NCBI GenBank assembly: GCA_017615275.1
Contig: JAGAAO010000096.1
Location: 1-38,742 of the forward strand
Direction of reading: 5' to 3'
Source: Butyrivibrio sp.
Lineage (GTDB): Bacteria; Bacillota; Clostridia; Lachnospirales; Lachnospiraceae
DNA: 38,742 nt
Position numbers and translations under genes: made by a program
Notes under the pieces: generated by a model
Database searches by the model: none
Seen by the model: the letters and a program-made list of their open reading frames with translations, nothing else
What the model was told of the DNA's origin: nothing
Part shown: positions 25,029 through 33,001 of the stretch, one piece after another
Numbering within the stretch: the stretch's first letter is position 1
How the letters are laid out: each line of letters starts with the position of its first letter

Positions 25029-27224
25029 TCAATTGTTGTCAAAATTGTCGGGAACATGTGAAAATCTTCCGCCTGAAGTATTCTCTTCGGGCGCTTTTGT
25101 TTCATTGCTCTCGCTCTTTTCTTCCTGCGCAGAAGCTTTTGGCTCCTCTATTGCAGTTGAAGACTCGGGTTCCGTTACAGCCTCCGGCTCTTTCTTTGAG
25201 TCAGATTCCTCAGAGTTCTTTTTTTCTCTAACAGGAATGTTCTCTCCAACCATCGCAGATTCAGGTCTTACCGCATAGATACGTTTTCTCTTTGCAGTTT
25301 CTTCCTCTGTGGGTTCGGGAATATTCTCAACCTCCCTGTATATCTTCATGAACTCTTTTCCGGTAATGGTCTCTTTCTCAATGAGGAACTCAGCGATCTT
25401 ATCCATAGCGGGAAGATGTTCATTGATGATCTTCTTAGCTCTTTCATAGCACTGAGCAAGAAGCTTCTTAACTTCCTCGTCAATAAGAGTTGCTGTTTCA
25501 TCACTGCACTGAAGGACTCTGTTGCCATCGAGGTACTGATTCTGAATAGATTCAAGCTGCATAAGTCCGAATCTCTCACTCATACCAAGCATTGTGATCA
25601 TGCTTCTTGCCTTAGATGTAGCCTTCTCAATATCACTGAACGCACCGTCTGTTACAGTGTTAAAAATAACTTCTTCCGCAGCTCTTCCTGCAAGAAGAAC
25701 GGTAATCTCATCAAGAATCTCTTCTCTTGTGTGAAGGAAAGTCTCATCTTCGGGAACCGGAAGAACATAACCAAGCGATCCCTTTGTTCTGGGAACAATT
25801 GTAATCTTCTGAACAGGCTCAGCACCATCCAGAGCTGCACTTGTGATTGCATGTCCGACTTCGTGATAAGAAACAATCTTACGCTCTTCCTTACTGAGAA
25901 TCTTATCCTTTTTCTCTTTACCGGCAATTACCTGCTCTAAGGCTTCCATTAGATCATGCTGACATACATAATCACGATTTGCCTTAACAGCATTGATTGC
26001 AGCTTCGTTGATCATATTGGCAAGATCCGAACCAACAAGTCCGCTTGTAGCAAGAGCCATTGCCTTAAGATCAACAGTCTCATCCATCTTAACGTCTTTT
26101 GAATGAACCTTAAGAATTTCTTCTCTTCCCTTAAGATCAGGTCTGTCTACGATAATTCTTCTATCGAAACGTCCGGGTCTTAAGAGCGCTTTATCAAGAA
26201 TCTCCGGTCTGTTGGTAGCACCGAGGATAAGTACACCCTTTGAAGAATCGAAACCATCCATTTCAGAAAGAAGCTGGTTAAGAGTCTGCTCTCTTTCTTC
26301 GTTACCGCCGCCGTACTTGCTGTCACGACTGCGTCCGATGGCATCAATCTCGTCTATAAATATGATACAAGGTGCATTTTTGCTTGCCTCACTGAAGAGG
26401 TCTCTTACACGGCTTGCGCCGACACCTACATATAACTCAATGAAATCAGAACCTGCAAGTGAATAAAAAGGAACGTGTGCCTCACCTGCTACCGCTTTGG
26501 CAAGAAGTGTCTTACCTGTTCCGGGAGGTCCCACAAGAAGCGCTCCCTTGGGAAGCTTAGCACCGATCTTGGCATATTTGGCAGGATTGTGAAGGAAATC
26601 AACGACTTCGACAAGTGATTCCTTAGCCTCATCCTCACCAGCAACATCCTTAAATGTTACGCCTGTCTCCTTCTGAACATAAACCTTTGCATTGCTCTTT
26701 CCGACTCCGAGCGGTCCGCCACCTTTGCCCATTTTTTTGAAAATAACAGAAAATATGAGCCACAATAAAAGGAACGGAGCAACGTACTGAAATATAATTG
26801 TAAGAATGAATCCCGAATTATCCGGGACTTCACTGCTCACCTCAACGCCCGCTTCCAGCATTCTCTTCGTAAGATCACTGTCTTCCTCAGCTTTACCTGT
26901 ATAGTACGTTACCTGATCGGCACCGGTCCAATAAGCATATCCTATGCCAGTATGGTCCTCAGTCTTTTCTTCCTTGGGATAAATATCAATCCTGTCATAT
27001 TCGATAACGATCTTCTGAACTTTACCCTCGTCTACCATCTTGATAAACTCGGTGTATGTTATCTCTTTATTTGTATCTCCGGAAAATGCCTTGAGAAAAT
27101 AGGTCATGAAGATCATCGTAACAAGTGCCGCAACCAACAGTAATATAATATTCTGTCGTCTTGGAGAGTTAGAACCTCCGCCACCCATAGGGTTGTTATT
27201 TCTTTGATTTTGATTGTTGTCCAT
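25029..27224 (-). CDS. ftsH: ATP-dependent zinc metalloprotease FtsH
   Basis: Membrane-bound hexameric AAA+ protease that degrades damaged membrane and regulatory proteins. The 731 residues show two membrane helices (about 26-45 and 139-162) around an extracellular domain, the AAA domain with Walker A GPPGTGKT (232-239), Walker B IIFIDE (287-292) and arginine-finger region LLRPGRFDRR (347-356), and the zinc motif HEVGH (454-458; HEAGH is more usual, but both fit HExxH). The last ~70 residues are an acidic Ser/Glu/Lys-rich tail. The N-terminus is an Asn/Gly-rich segment before the first helix. It is longer than many FtsH proteins because of this tail. AAGGA precedes the start. It is divergent from pyrG. 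Confidence 0.97.
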   Translation of the reverse strand: MDNNQNQRNNNPMGGGGSNSPRRQNIILLLVAALVTMIFMTYFLKAFSGDTNKEITYTEFIKMVDEGKVQKIVIEYDRIDIYPKEEKTEDHTGIGYAYWTGADQVTYYTGKAEEDSDLTKRMLEAGVEVSSEVPDNSGFILTIIFQYVAPFLLLWLIFSVIFKKMGKGGGPLGVGKSNAKVYVQKETGVTFKDVAGEDEAKESLVEVVDFLHNPAKYAKIGAKLPKGALLVGPPGTGKTLLAKAVAGEAHVPFYSLAGSDFIELYVGVGASRVRDLFSEASKNAPCIIFIDEIDAIGRSRDSKYGGGNEEREQTLNQLLSEMDGFDSSKGVLILGATNRPEILDKALLRPGRFDRRIIVDRPDLKGREEILKVHSKDVKMDETVDLKAMALATSGLVGSDLANMINEAAINAVKANRDYVCQHDLMEALEQVIAGKEKKDKILSKEERKIVSYHEVGHAITSAALDGAEPVQKITIVPRTKGSLGYVLPVPEDETFLHTREEILDEITVLLAGRAAEEVIFNTVTDGAFSDIEKATSKARSMITMLGMSERFGLMQLESIQNQYLDGNRVLQCSDETATLIDEEVKKLLAQCYERAKKIINEHLPAMDKIAEFLIEKETITGKEFMKIYREVENIPEPTEEETAKRKRIYAVRPESAMVGENIPVREKKNSEESDSKKEPEAVTEPESSTAIEEPKASAQEEKSESNETKAPEENTSGGRFSHVPDNFDNN

Positions 27225-27415
27225 TATATTTATTCCTTATATTAATATGCTATACTAGATGTGATATTTGCTTTTTTGCGGAAATACCCCATTTTTAGGA
27301 ATATTTCAACATCTCGTGGGCTTTTTTGCCCTCACATTTAACCATTATATAGTGTACAATTTAATAATTCAATTACTGATTCTGAAACTTTTATTAAATT
27401 ATTTCCATTTATATG

Positions 27416-27444
27416 TAGATTTTACCCCGCTGAAATTATATAAT
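27416..27444 (+). promoter_or_regulatory. Candidate pyrG promoter
   Basis: TATAAT at 27439-27444 with a weak -35 TAGATT at 27416-27421 (17-base spacer) points to a start near 27451 and a leader of about 55 bases. I do not see the G-run start or attenuator hairpin of the Bacillus pyrG CTP-sensing leader. The rest of the ftsH-pyrG gap (27225-27415) is AT-rich with a weak GGGC/GCCC hairpin near 27320 and no clear ftsH promoter. Confidence 0.35.
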
Positions 27445-27506
27445 TATTACTTGTTTTTGTTTATTAAAATTTTTATCTCGTCAAAAAATCAGGAGGAATG
27501 TTTGAA

Positions 27507-29120
27507 ATGGCTGTAAAGTATATTTTTGTGACAGGCGGAGTTGTGTCAGGTCTAGGAAAGGGGATAACCGCTGCATCTTTGGGAAGACTTCTCAAAGCTC
27601 GCGGCTACAAGGTGACAATGCAGAAATTCGATCCCTATATCAACATCGACCCCGGTACAATGAACCCCGTTCAGCACGGTGAGGTTTTCGTTACTGAGGA
27701 CGGTACGGAGACTGACCTGGATCTTGGTCACTACGAAAGATTTATTGACGAGAATCTTGATAAAAATTCCAACGTTACAACCGGTAAGATCTACTGGTCA
27801 GTACTACAGAAAGAACGTCGCGGTGATTATGGCGGACGTACCGTACAGGTTATCCCTCATATCACAAATGAGATCAAGAGCAAGTTCTACAGGAACTTTA
27901 CCGATGACGAAACACGCATCGCTATCATAGAGGTAGGAGGAACAGTCGGAGATATCGAAAGTCAGCCTTTCCTTGAAGCAATCAGACAGTTCCAGCATGA
28001 AGTTGGTCGCGAGAATGCAATGCTTATCCTCGTATCACTCATCCCTTACCTCAGAGTTTCTCAGGAGATCAAGACAAAGCCCACACAGTCTGCCGTTAAG
28101 ACAATGCAGGGAATGGGTCTTCAGCCCGACGTTATCGTATGTCGTTCCGAGATGGAACTCGATCAGGATACAAAAGATAAGATTGCACTCTTCTGTAATG
28201 TTCCCAGCAATCACGTATTGCAGAACCTCGATCTTGAGTATCTCTACGAAGCTCCTCTTGCTATGGAAAAAGAGCACCTTGCTCACGTTGCATGCGAGTG
28301 CCTGAACCTTGAATGTCCCGAGCCCGATCTCACAGATTGGAAGGCAATGGTAGACACTCTCTACTCACTCAGTCATGAAGTTAAGATTGCTCTTGTAGGT
28401 AAGTATACACAGCTTCACGATGCATATATAAGTGTTGTTGAAGCTCTAAAGCACGGCGGTATCTCTAATCAGACCGCAGTTGATATCAAATGGGTTGACT
28501 CTGAAGAAGTTAACGAAGACAATGTTGCATCTTTCTTTAAGGATGTTGACGGAATTATCGTTCCCGGTGGTTTCGGCGATCGCGGAATCGAAGGCATGAT
28601 TCACTCTATCAAGTATGCCCGTGAGAATAATGTTCCGTTCCTCGGACTTTGCCTCGGTATGCAGCTTGCTATCATCGAGTTTGCAAGAAATGTTATCGGT
28701 TACGCCGATGCACATTCTATCGAGTTTGATCCAAACACACTTCATCCTATGATCGCGCTTCTTCCTGACCAGAACGGTGTAGAGGACATCGGCGGAACAC
28801 TTCGTCTCGGTTCATATCCTTGCGTACTTGATAAGGATTCCAAGGCATTTGAACTTTTCGGTTCAGAAAATATTACAGAGCGTCACCGTCACAGATATGA
28901 AGTAAACAATGATTACAGAAACGTACTTGTAAGCAACGGAATGAAACTTTGCGGAATGTCCCCTGACGGACGTATTGTTGAGATGATTGAGCTTCCTTCA
29001 AACGACTTCCACATTGCAACACAGGCTCATCCGGAACTTAAGTCACGCCCCAACAGGCCTCATCCCCTTTTCTCAGGCTTCATTAAGGCGTCTCTCGATC
29101 ATGAAAAGAAAAACAAATAA
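27507..29120 (+). CDS. pyrG: CTP synthase (glutamine-hydrolysing)
   Basis: Makes CTP from UTP, ATP and glutamine; last step of pyrimidine nucleotide synthesis. The 537 residues start [19 protein letters not shown], the family's amidoligase P-loop, with [13 protein letters not shown] and the conserved GGTVGDIES. The C-terminal class I glutamine amidotransferase domain (about 290-535) has the oxyanion loop PGGFGDRG, the nucleophile motif FLGLCLGMQ and the His-Glu pair in [10 protein letters not shown]. An ATG at 27498, one base after AGGAGG, is too close to the ribosome binding site, so the ATG at 27507 is preferred. It is a single-gene transcript ended by the perfect hairpin that starts in its stop codon. 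Confidence 0.98.
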   Translation: MAVKYIFVTGGVVSGLGKGITAASLGRLLKARGYKVTMQKFDPYINIDPGTMNPVQHGEVFVTEDGTETDLDLGHYERFIDENLDKNSNVTTGKIYWSVLQKERRGDYGGRTVQVIPHITNEIKSKFYRNFTDDETRIAIIEVGGTVGDIESQPFLEAIRQFQHEVGRENAMLILVSLIPYLRVSQEIKTKPTQSAVKTMQGMGLQPDVIVCRSEMELDQDTKDKIALFCNVPSNHVLQNLDLEYLYEAPLAMEKEHLAHVACECLNLECPEPDLTDWKAMVDTLYSLSHEVKIALVGKYTQLHDAYISVVEALKHGGISNQTAVDIKWVDSEEVNEDNVASFFKDVDGIIVPGGFGDRGIEGMIHSIKYARENNVPFLGLCLGMQLAIIEFARNVIGYADAHSIEFDPNTLHPMIALLPDQNGVEDIGGTLRLGSYPCVLDKDSKAFELFGSENITERHRHRYEVNNDYRNVLVSNGMKLCGMSPDGRIVEMIELPSNDFHIATQAHPELKSRPNRPHPLFSGFIKASLDHEKKNK

Positions 29121-29163
29121 TAACTATAAAATGCCTCCGGTTGGAGGCATTTTATAGTTATTA
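29118..29163 (+). terminator. pyrG terminator, 21-bp perfect stem including the stop codon
   Basis: Bases 29118-29138 pair perfectly with 29143-29163 around the loop GGTT. The stem contains the pyrG TAA stop codon at its foot. There is no long U-run after it on the plus strand, but the lower stem is A/U-rich, and the hairpin is symmetrical, so it could also act on the minus strand. Confidence 0.85.
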
Positions 29164-29220
29164 ACGTTTCTTTCATGTCAAACATTTATATACCAAAAAT
29201 AATTCTACTCAGAAAAGAAG

Positions 29221-29609
29221 GTGTGAATTTTTGTCTGTGAAAAAGCTTGTAGATTCATGAGACACCAAAATCTGCCATTTAATTCTTCTCGCAGCTCATT
29301 TGTTTGACATCCCAATATACTAAGGGCTATGGCTTTGGGCTTTGTTTTTTGAGTCATTAGCAACAAATCCACATTTTCAAATGTTCCATCGACCGTTTTC
29401 CACGCGCATACGAAGACGTTTGTAGTCGTAGTATGCGCATTAAAGGAAAACGGTCGGAACATATAGAAAATGTGAGATTTGTTGATCGCGATAAAAACAA
29501 AGCCCAAAGCCATAGCCCTTAGTATATTGAGATGGAGTTTATGAGCTGCAGAATTAAATGACAGATTTTGATGTCCATGAATCCAAGCTAAAAAGCGACA
29601 AAAATTCAG
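29221..29609. repeat. Giant imperfect palindrome (~390 bp) between convergent transcripts
   Basis: The left arm (about 29221-29411), read on the minus strand, matches the right arm (about 29431-29609) read on the plus strand along almost its whole length, at roughly three quarters identity with small gaps. The longest exact match is 37 bases (29313-29349 with 29493-29529). The centre is near 29421, between GCGCATAC (29404) and GTATGCGC (29431). The right arm ends exactly at the permease stop codon. Transcribed, it would fold into a ~185-pair bulged hairpin. It fills the pyrG to permease gap (29164-29605), which otherwise holds no gene. A small ORF inside it is not convincing. It may be a MITE-like or duplicated dispersed repeat, or a structured RNA. 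Confidence 0.85.
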
Positions 29610-30472
29610 CCCTTTACCGATCCTGTTGTAATTCCAGCCACGAAGTATTTCTGAAGGGAAAGGAAAACCACAAATACAGGGATGAGCGACAGCACAGAGG
29701 CTGCCATTATGAGTCCATACTCTGCAGAATATTGTGAGATGAACATTTTTAAACCTATCTGCAGAGTCTTTTTGGACTCTGTTGTAAGATAGATGAGGGG
29801 GCCAAGAAAGTCATTCCATGTATTTACAAACGTAAAAATTATAAGTGTAGATAATGCCGGCTTGGAAAGCGGAAGCATTATAGTTGAATAAATCTTGTAC
29901 TCGCTCATTCCGTCGATACGAGCCGCTTCGCATAGAGAATCGGGTATTCCCTCATAGAACTGTCTCATAAGGAAAACTCCGAATGCCGAAAACGCCTGCA
30001 ATATTATGATCGCAAGATGAGTATCCGCAAGTCCGAGTTTTCTCATAAACATGAACTGAGGAACCATATATACCTGCCACGGAACAGCTATTGTCGAAAC
30101 GTACGCAAGAAAGAGGACATTTTTCCCCTTGAACTGCAGCTTTGCAAAGGCATATGCCGCAAAGCTCGATGTAAGGAGCTGAAGCCCTGTCACTATAAGC
30201 GTTAATTTGACCGTATTTAACGTAAATTTTGCCAGCGGTATCTTTGTCCATATGTCGATGTAATTCTTCCATCTGGGCTCTTTGGATATCCATTCGAAAG
30301 GAATTACAAATACATCCTTATTGAACTTAAGAGAAGCCGATATCATCCACGCGAAAGGCACCAGCATCATAAGCGCCAGAAATATGAGAATTATATATAC
30401 GATCACGCTTCCGATCACTTTGTTGTTCTTTTTACTTCTCACTCTTTTGCCCTCCCGATCAGTCATTAGCAT
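29606..30472 (-). CDS. Carbohydrate ABC transporter permease, MalG-like (CUT1 family)
   Basis: A 288-residue membrane protein with six predicted helices, the first at about 21-43. The EAA loop that docks the ATPase is EAARIDGMSEYKIYSTIMLP, near residues 190-210, and the C-terminus FVAGITTGSVKG is typical of MalG-type permeases. With the upstream permease it would form the channel of a sugar importer. It overlaps the upstream gene by 14 bases; two in-frame ATGs (30472 and 30466) are possible and the first is used because GAGAAG lies closer to it. No terminator other than the giant palindrome follows it. Confidence 0.93.
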   Translation of the reverse strand: MLMTDREGKRVRSKKNNKVIGSVIVYIILIFLALMMLVPFAWMISASLKFNKDVFVIPFEWISKEPRWKNYIDIWTKIPLAKFTLNTVKLTLIVTGLQLLTSSFAAYAFAKLQFKGKNVLFLAYVSTIAVPWQVYMVPQFMFMRKLGLADTHLAIIILQAFSAFGVFLMRQFYEGIPDSLCEAARIDGMSEYKIYSTIMLPLSKPALSTLIIFTFVNTWNDFLGPLIYLTTESKKTLQIGLKMFISQYSAEYGLIMAASVLSLIPVFVVFLSLQKYFVAGITTGSVKG

Positions 30473-31382
30473 AATTCTTCTCGCCTCTGAACTGAACGAT
30501 GGTGATCGTCAGAACTATCGCAAAAAGAACAAGCGCTGAGGCAGAAGCTCTTCCAAGCTTCCAGTTTCTGAATGCCTCTTCATAGATATAGTAAACAAGA
30601 ACCATTGCGCTCTTATTTACCACTCCGTTCGAACCGCCTGCAAGCATATATACTATGTCATACACCTTAAAGCAGTTGATCGTGAGCATTATGGTCACAA
30701 AAAATGTTGTCGGCTTAAGCTGCGGAACCGTAATGTGGATAAACTTCCTCCAGGAATTAGCTCCATCCAATGCCGCTGCTTCGTAAAGATCTTCACTTAT
30801 TCCCTGCAGACCGGCAAGGTAAATTACCATATAGTAACCCATGTTCTTCCAAACAGAAAACAGGATAATAGTCAACATAACTGTATTCGATGCAGCCGCC
30901 CACTTAAGAGGCTGCACATGAAATACATTCATCAGAAGCTGGTTCATTATTCCGCCTTTTGCAGGTGTAAACAACATATTCCACACAGCGGCTACGGCAA
31001 CCAGCGATGCCACATAAGGAAAAAATGCCACTGTTCTGAAAAAATTTCTTCCCTTTATCTTTTGATTCAAAAGAATAGCGAGCGCAAGTGCTATCACCAG
31101 CGTAAAGGGAACTGTAAATATACTGTAGATTATCGTATTCTTCAGTGAAGCTAAAAATCTGTCATCAGAAAAAATTTCCGTAAAATTCTGCAAGCCGATA
31201 AATTTCATCGTATTGCTTCCGTCCCACTCCATAAATGACATAATAAGAGCGAGGATGATCGGTCCCAATGTAAAAATGGCAAAACCCAAAAAGTTAGGTG
31301 CGATAAAAGAGTAAGCAACAAGATTTCTCTTTTGCTGCCTTCTCTTCATGTTTTTGTCCAAAGCATAAACTTCCTCTGCCAT
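30459..31382 (-). CDS. Carbohydrate ABC transporter permease, MalF-like (CUT1 family)
   Basis: A 307-residue permease with six predicted helices. The first helix begins near residue 23 (LVAYSFIAPNFLGFAIF), a pattern typical of the MalF/UgpA group. The EAA loop is EAAALDGANSWRKFIHITVP. The start at 31382 is chosen for its AGAGG six bases upstream; a GTG 16 codons earlier lies inside the intergenic hairpin and has no ribosome binding site. It is preceded by the hairpin at 31403-31449, which would lower its expression compared with the binding protein gene. Confidence 0.94.
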   Translation of the reverse strand: MAEEVYALDKNMKRRQQKRNLVAYSFIAPNFLGFAIFTLGPIILALIMSFMEWDGSNTMKFIGLQNFTEIFSDDRFLASLKNTIIYSIFTVPFTLVIALALAILLNQKIKGRNFFRTVAFFPYVASLVAVAAVWNMLFTPAKGGIMNQLLMNVFHVQPLKWAAASNTVMLTIILFSVWKNMGYYMVIYLAGLQGISEDLYEAAALDGANSWRKFIHITVPQLKPTTFFVTIMLTINCFKVYDIVYMLAGGSNGVVNKSAMVLVYYIYEEAFRNWKLGRASASALVLFAIVLTITIVQFRGEKNYAND

Positions 31383-31402
31383 GTCGTACCTCTTCCGCTT
31401 AT

Positions 31403-31449
31403 CAAAAACGGCACTTGAATTATTTAACACATCTGCAATCCAAGTGCCG
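31403..31449 (-). terminator. Intercistronic hairpin between binding-protein and permease genes
   Basis: A nine-base-pair perfect stem (31409-31417 with 31441-31449) has a 23-base loop and is followed on the minus strand by five U residues. It lies 15 bases after the binding-protein stop codon. Such partial terminators set a high ratio of binding protein to permease and protect the upstream message. Confidence 0.7.
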
Positions 31450-31463
31450 CGTCTTTACTTTTA

Positions 31464-32816
31464 TTACTTGCCGATAATCGCCTGAACTCCTTCATTCATA
31501 GCTTTTATCGCTTCATCAACACTCACTTCTCCGTTCATAATAAGGTCGTGTTGTTCATTAAGAACTGTCTCAATCTCAGATGACTTATCATTTGCAGGCA
31601 TCTCGAGATATGTGTGACTTGTTACAAGAGCTTCTTTTGAATTCTCATCCTGAGGAAATCCATCCATCTGCGCGATGATATCAACAATCTTGTCATTTGT
31701 CATAGCGGGGATGTTTCCTGTCTGAGCCATTACCTCTGCACCTTTTTCACCACTTACAAACTTTACGAAATCCCAAGCTACGTCTTTGTTGGGTGCTGTT
31801 GTGGGAATTGCAAGAGCAGTGATGGTTGAAAGTGTTGAGCCCGGCTCAACGCCTTCTGCGTGAGGATACTTGACCATTCCCCAGTTTGTGCAATCTGTGA
31901 ACTCGCCGTCTTTGATCTTTTGGATGAGTGTTGCAATGAACCATGATCCCATGTTCATTGTAGCAACGTTTCCGTTAGCAAATGCTGCCGAGTAGTGGAG
32001 GCCCTGGGTCTTAAGTAATGCGTAGTCCATGCAAACCCCATCCTTTTGTTGACCAAGTACCATATCGTAATAAGGCTTTGTAAAATCATAATTGCCATCA
32101 ACGATCGTGTTTTTTCCATCGAGGATACCGTCAAGCTGTATCGTCGATCTCCATGTATGATAATGTGATCCGTAAATCTCGGATCCGGGTGTTGTATCTG
32201 TTACTTTTCTGCAAAGTGCGTCATACTGATCCCATGTCATGTCATTTGTGGGATACTCAACACCTGCTTTATCAAAAATATCTTTGTTATAGTATAGAAC
32301 CCAGATATCTGAACGGAAAGGAAGTTCATAAAGTTTTCCGTCAATCTTTACCTGATCTGTCACTCCGTTATAAAGTGAAAGGTCTACCCCGTCTTTTGAA
32401 ATAAGGTCATCAAGTGGCTCAAGTGCCCCTTTATTTACAAGTGTTACATATCCGGGAACGTCTTTAATCGTAACAACATCGAAATCCGAGCCCGAGCCTG
32501 AAAGCTGTGTGCCCAGAACTGTGCTGTAATCTGTAGATCCAAGATCAACCATTTCGATAGAAACATTTGGATGTTCTGCAGTATATGCATCAATAAGCGG
32601 CTGATAATATACCGTGCTTGAAATATCCCAGAGCGCCCACTTAAGATTAACCGGCTCCCCTGATGCCGCCTGACCTGCTTCGCCTCCTGTTTCTGCCGCA
32701 CTTCCGGCAGGTTCCTGCGAACTACTGCCCTCTGCTGTGGTTGTCTTTCCACAACCTGTGATACTTGCGATGATCATCGAACATGCAAGTAAAGAACTGA
32801 TGAGTTTTCTTCTCAT
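31464..32816 (-). CDS. Sugar ABC transporter substrate-binding lipoprotein (CUT1 family)
   Basis: A 450-residue extracellular lipoprotein. The signal peptide ends in a lipobox with the lipidated cysteine C22 (SITGC), followed by a Ser/Gly/Ala/Glu-rich linker to about residue 55. The remainder is a family 1 solute-binding fold: VNLKWALWD at the start, PFRSDIWVLYYNKDIFDKAGVEYP, MTWDQYDALCRKV, and AWDFVKFVSGEKG near the end. It captures an oligosaccharide or sugar for the two permeases; the ligand cannot be told from the sequence. The start has GGGAGG seven bases upstream. No ATPase gene is nearby, so the importer probably uses a shared MsmK/UgpC-type ATPase. Confidence 0.94.
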   Translation of the reverse strand: MRRKLISSLLACSMIIASITGCGKTTTAEGSSSQEPAGSAAETGGEAGQAASGEPVNLKWALWDISSTVYYQPLIDAYTAEHPNVSIEMVDLGSTDYSTVLGTQLSGSGSDFDVVTIKDVPGYVTLVNKGALEPLDDLISKDGVDLSLYNGVTDQVKIDGKLYELPFRSDIWVLYYNKDIFDKAGVEYPTNDMTWDQYDALCRKVTDTTPGSEIYGSHYHTWRSTIQLDGILDGKNTIVDGNYDFTKPYYDMVLGQQKDGVCMDYALLKTQGLHYSAAFANGNVATMNMGSWFIATLIQKIKDGEFTDCTNWGMVKYPHAEGVEPGSTLSTITALAIPTTAPNKDVAWDFVKFVSGEKGAEVMAQTGNIPAMTNDKIVDIIAQMDGFPQDENSKEALVTSHTYLEMPANDKSSEIETVLNEQHDLIMNGEVSVDEAIKAMNEGVQAIIGK

Positions 32817-32930
32817 TTTTTTGCCTCCCTCTCATTTTCATACCCTGCAACGGTATGCAGTAACCTCAATACCTATGTTAATTTTAATATCGAAATACCG
32901 TTTATTAAATGTACATTCTTTGTTATCTCT

Positions 32931-32946
32931 TGCAAAAAAATGCAAA
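32931..32946. promoter_or_regulatory. Candidate response-regulator operator: TGCAAA direct repeat with 10-bp period
   Basis: TGCAAA occurs at 32931-32936 and again at 32941-32946, one helical turn apart, in the 185-base gap between the divergent binding-protein and sensor-kinase genes. AraC-type response regulators often bind such direct repeats. The gap also has a short inverted repeat CTGCA/TGCAG near 32850. Assignment is speculative. Confidence 0.3.
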
Positions 32947-32989
32947 TTTTTTTCATAAAATTGTATTTTCTTTATTTCGTCTGTAAACC

Positions 32990-32995
32990 TATAAT
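32990..32995 (+). promoter_or_regulatory. -10 element of the sensor kinase gene, directly before the start codon
   Basis: A perfect TATAAT ends six bases before the A of the ATG at 33002. With standard spacing the transcript would begin at or within a base of the start codon, so the message would be leaderless. The -35 region is poor (TTCTTT), and no ribosome binding site is seen. Confidence 0.5.
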
Positions 32996-33001
32996 AGATG
33001 T

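Noticed and set aside
27225-27506. CTP-sensing attenuator of the Bacillus pyrG type
   Set aside because: No transcript start with a G-run followed by a terminator hairpin is visible before pyrG; the only hairpin in the gap has a four-pair stem.
29205-29513. 102-codon ORF on the minus strand inside the giant palindrome
   Set aside because: It spans one arm and the centre of the inverted repeat, has no ribosome binding site that I can see and no recognisable domain. The equivalent frame in the other arm keeps only about ten residues before a stop, so it is not conserved as coding.
32846-32863. Possible CcpA cre site in front of the sugar-binding protein gene
   Set aside because: The sequence around TGCAACGGTATGCA matches the cre consensus at only about nine of fourteen positions and lacks the central CG in register.
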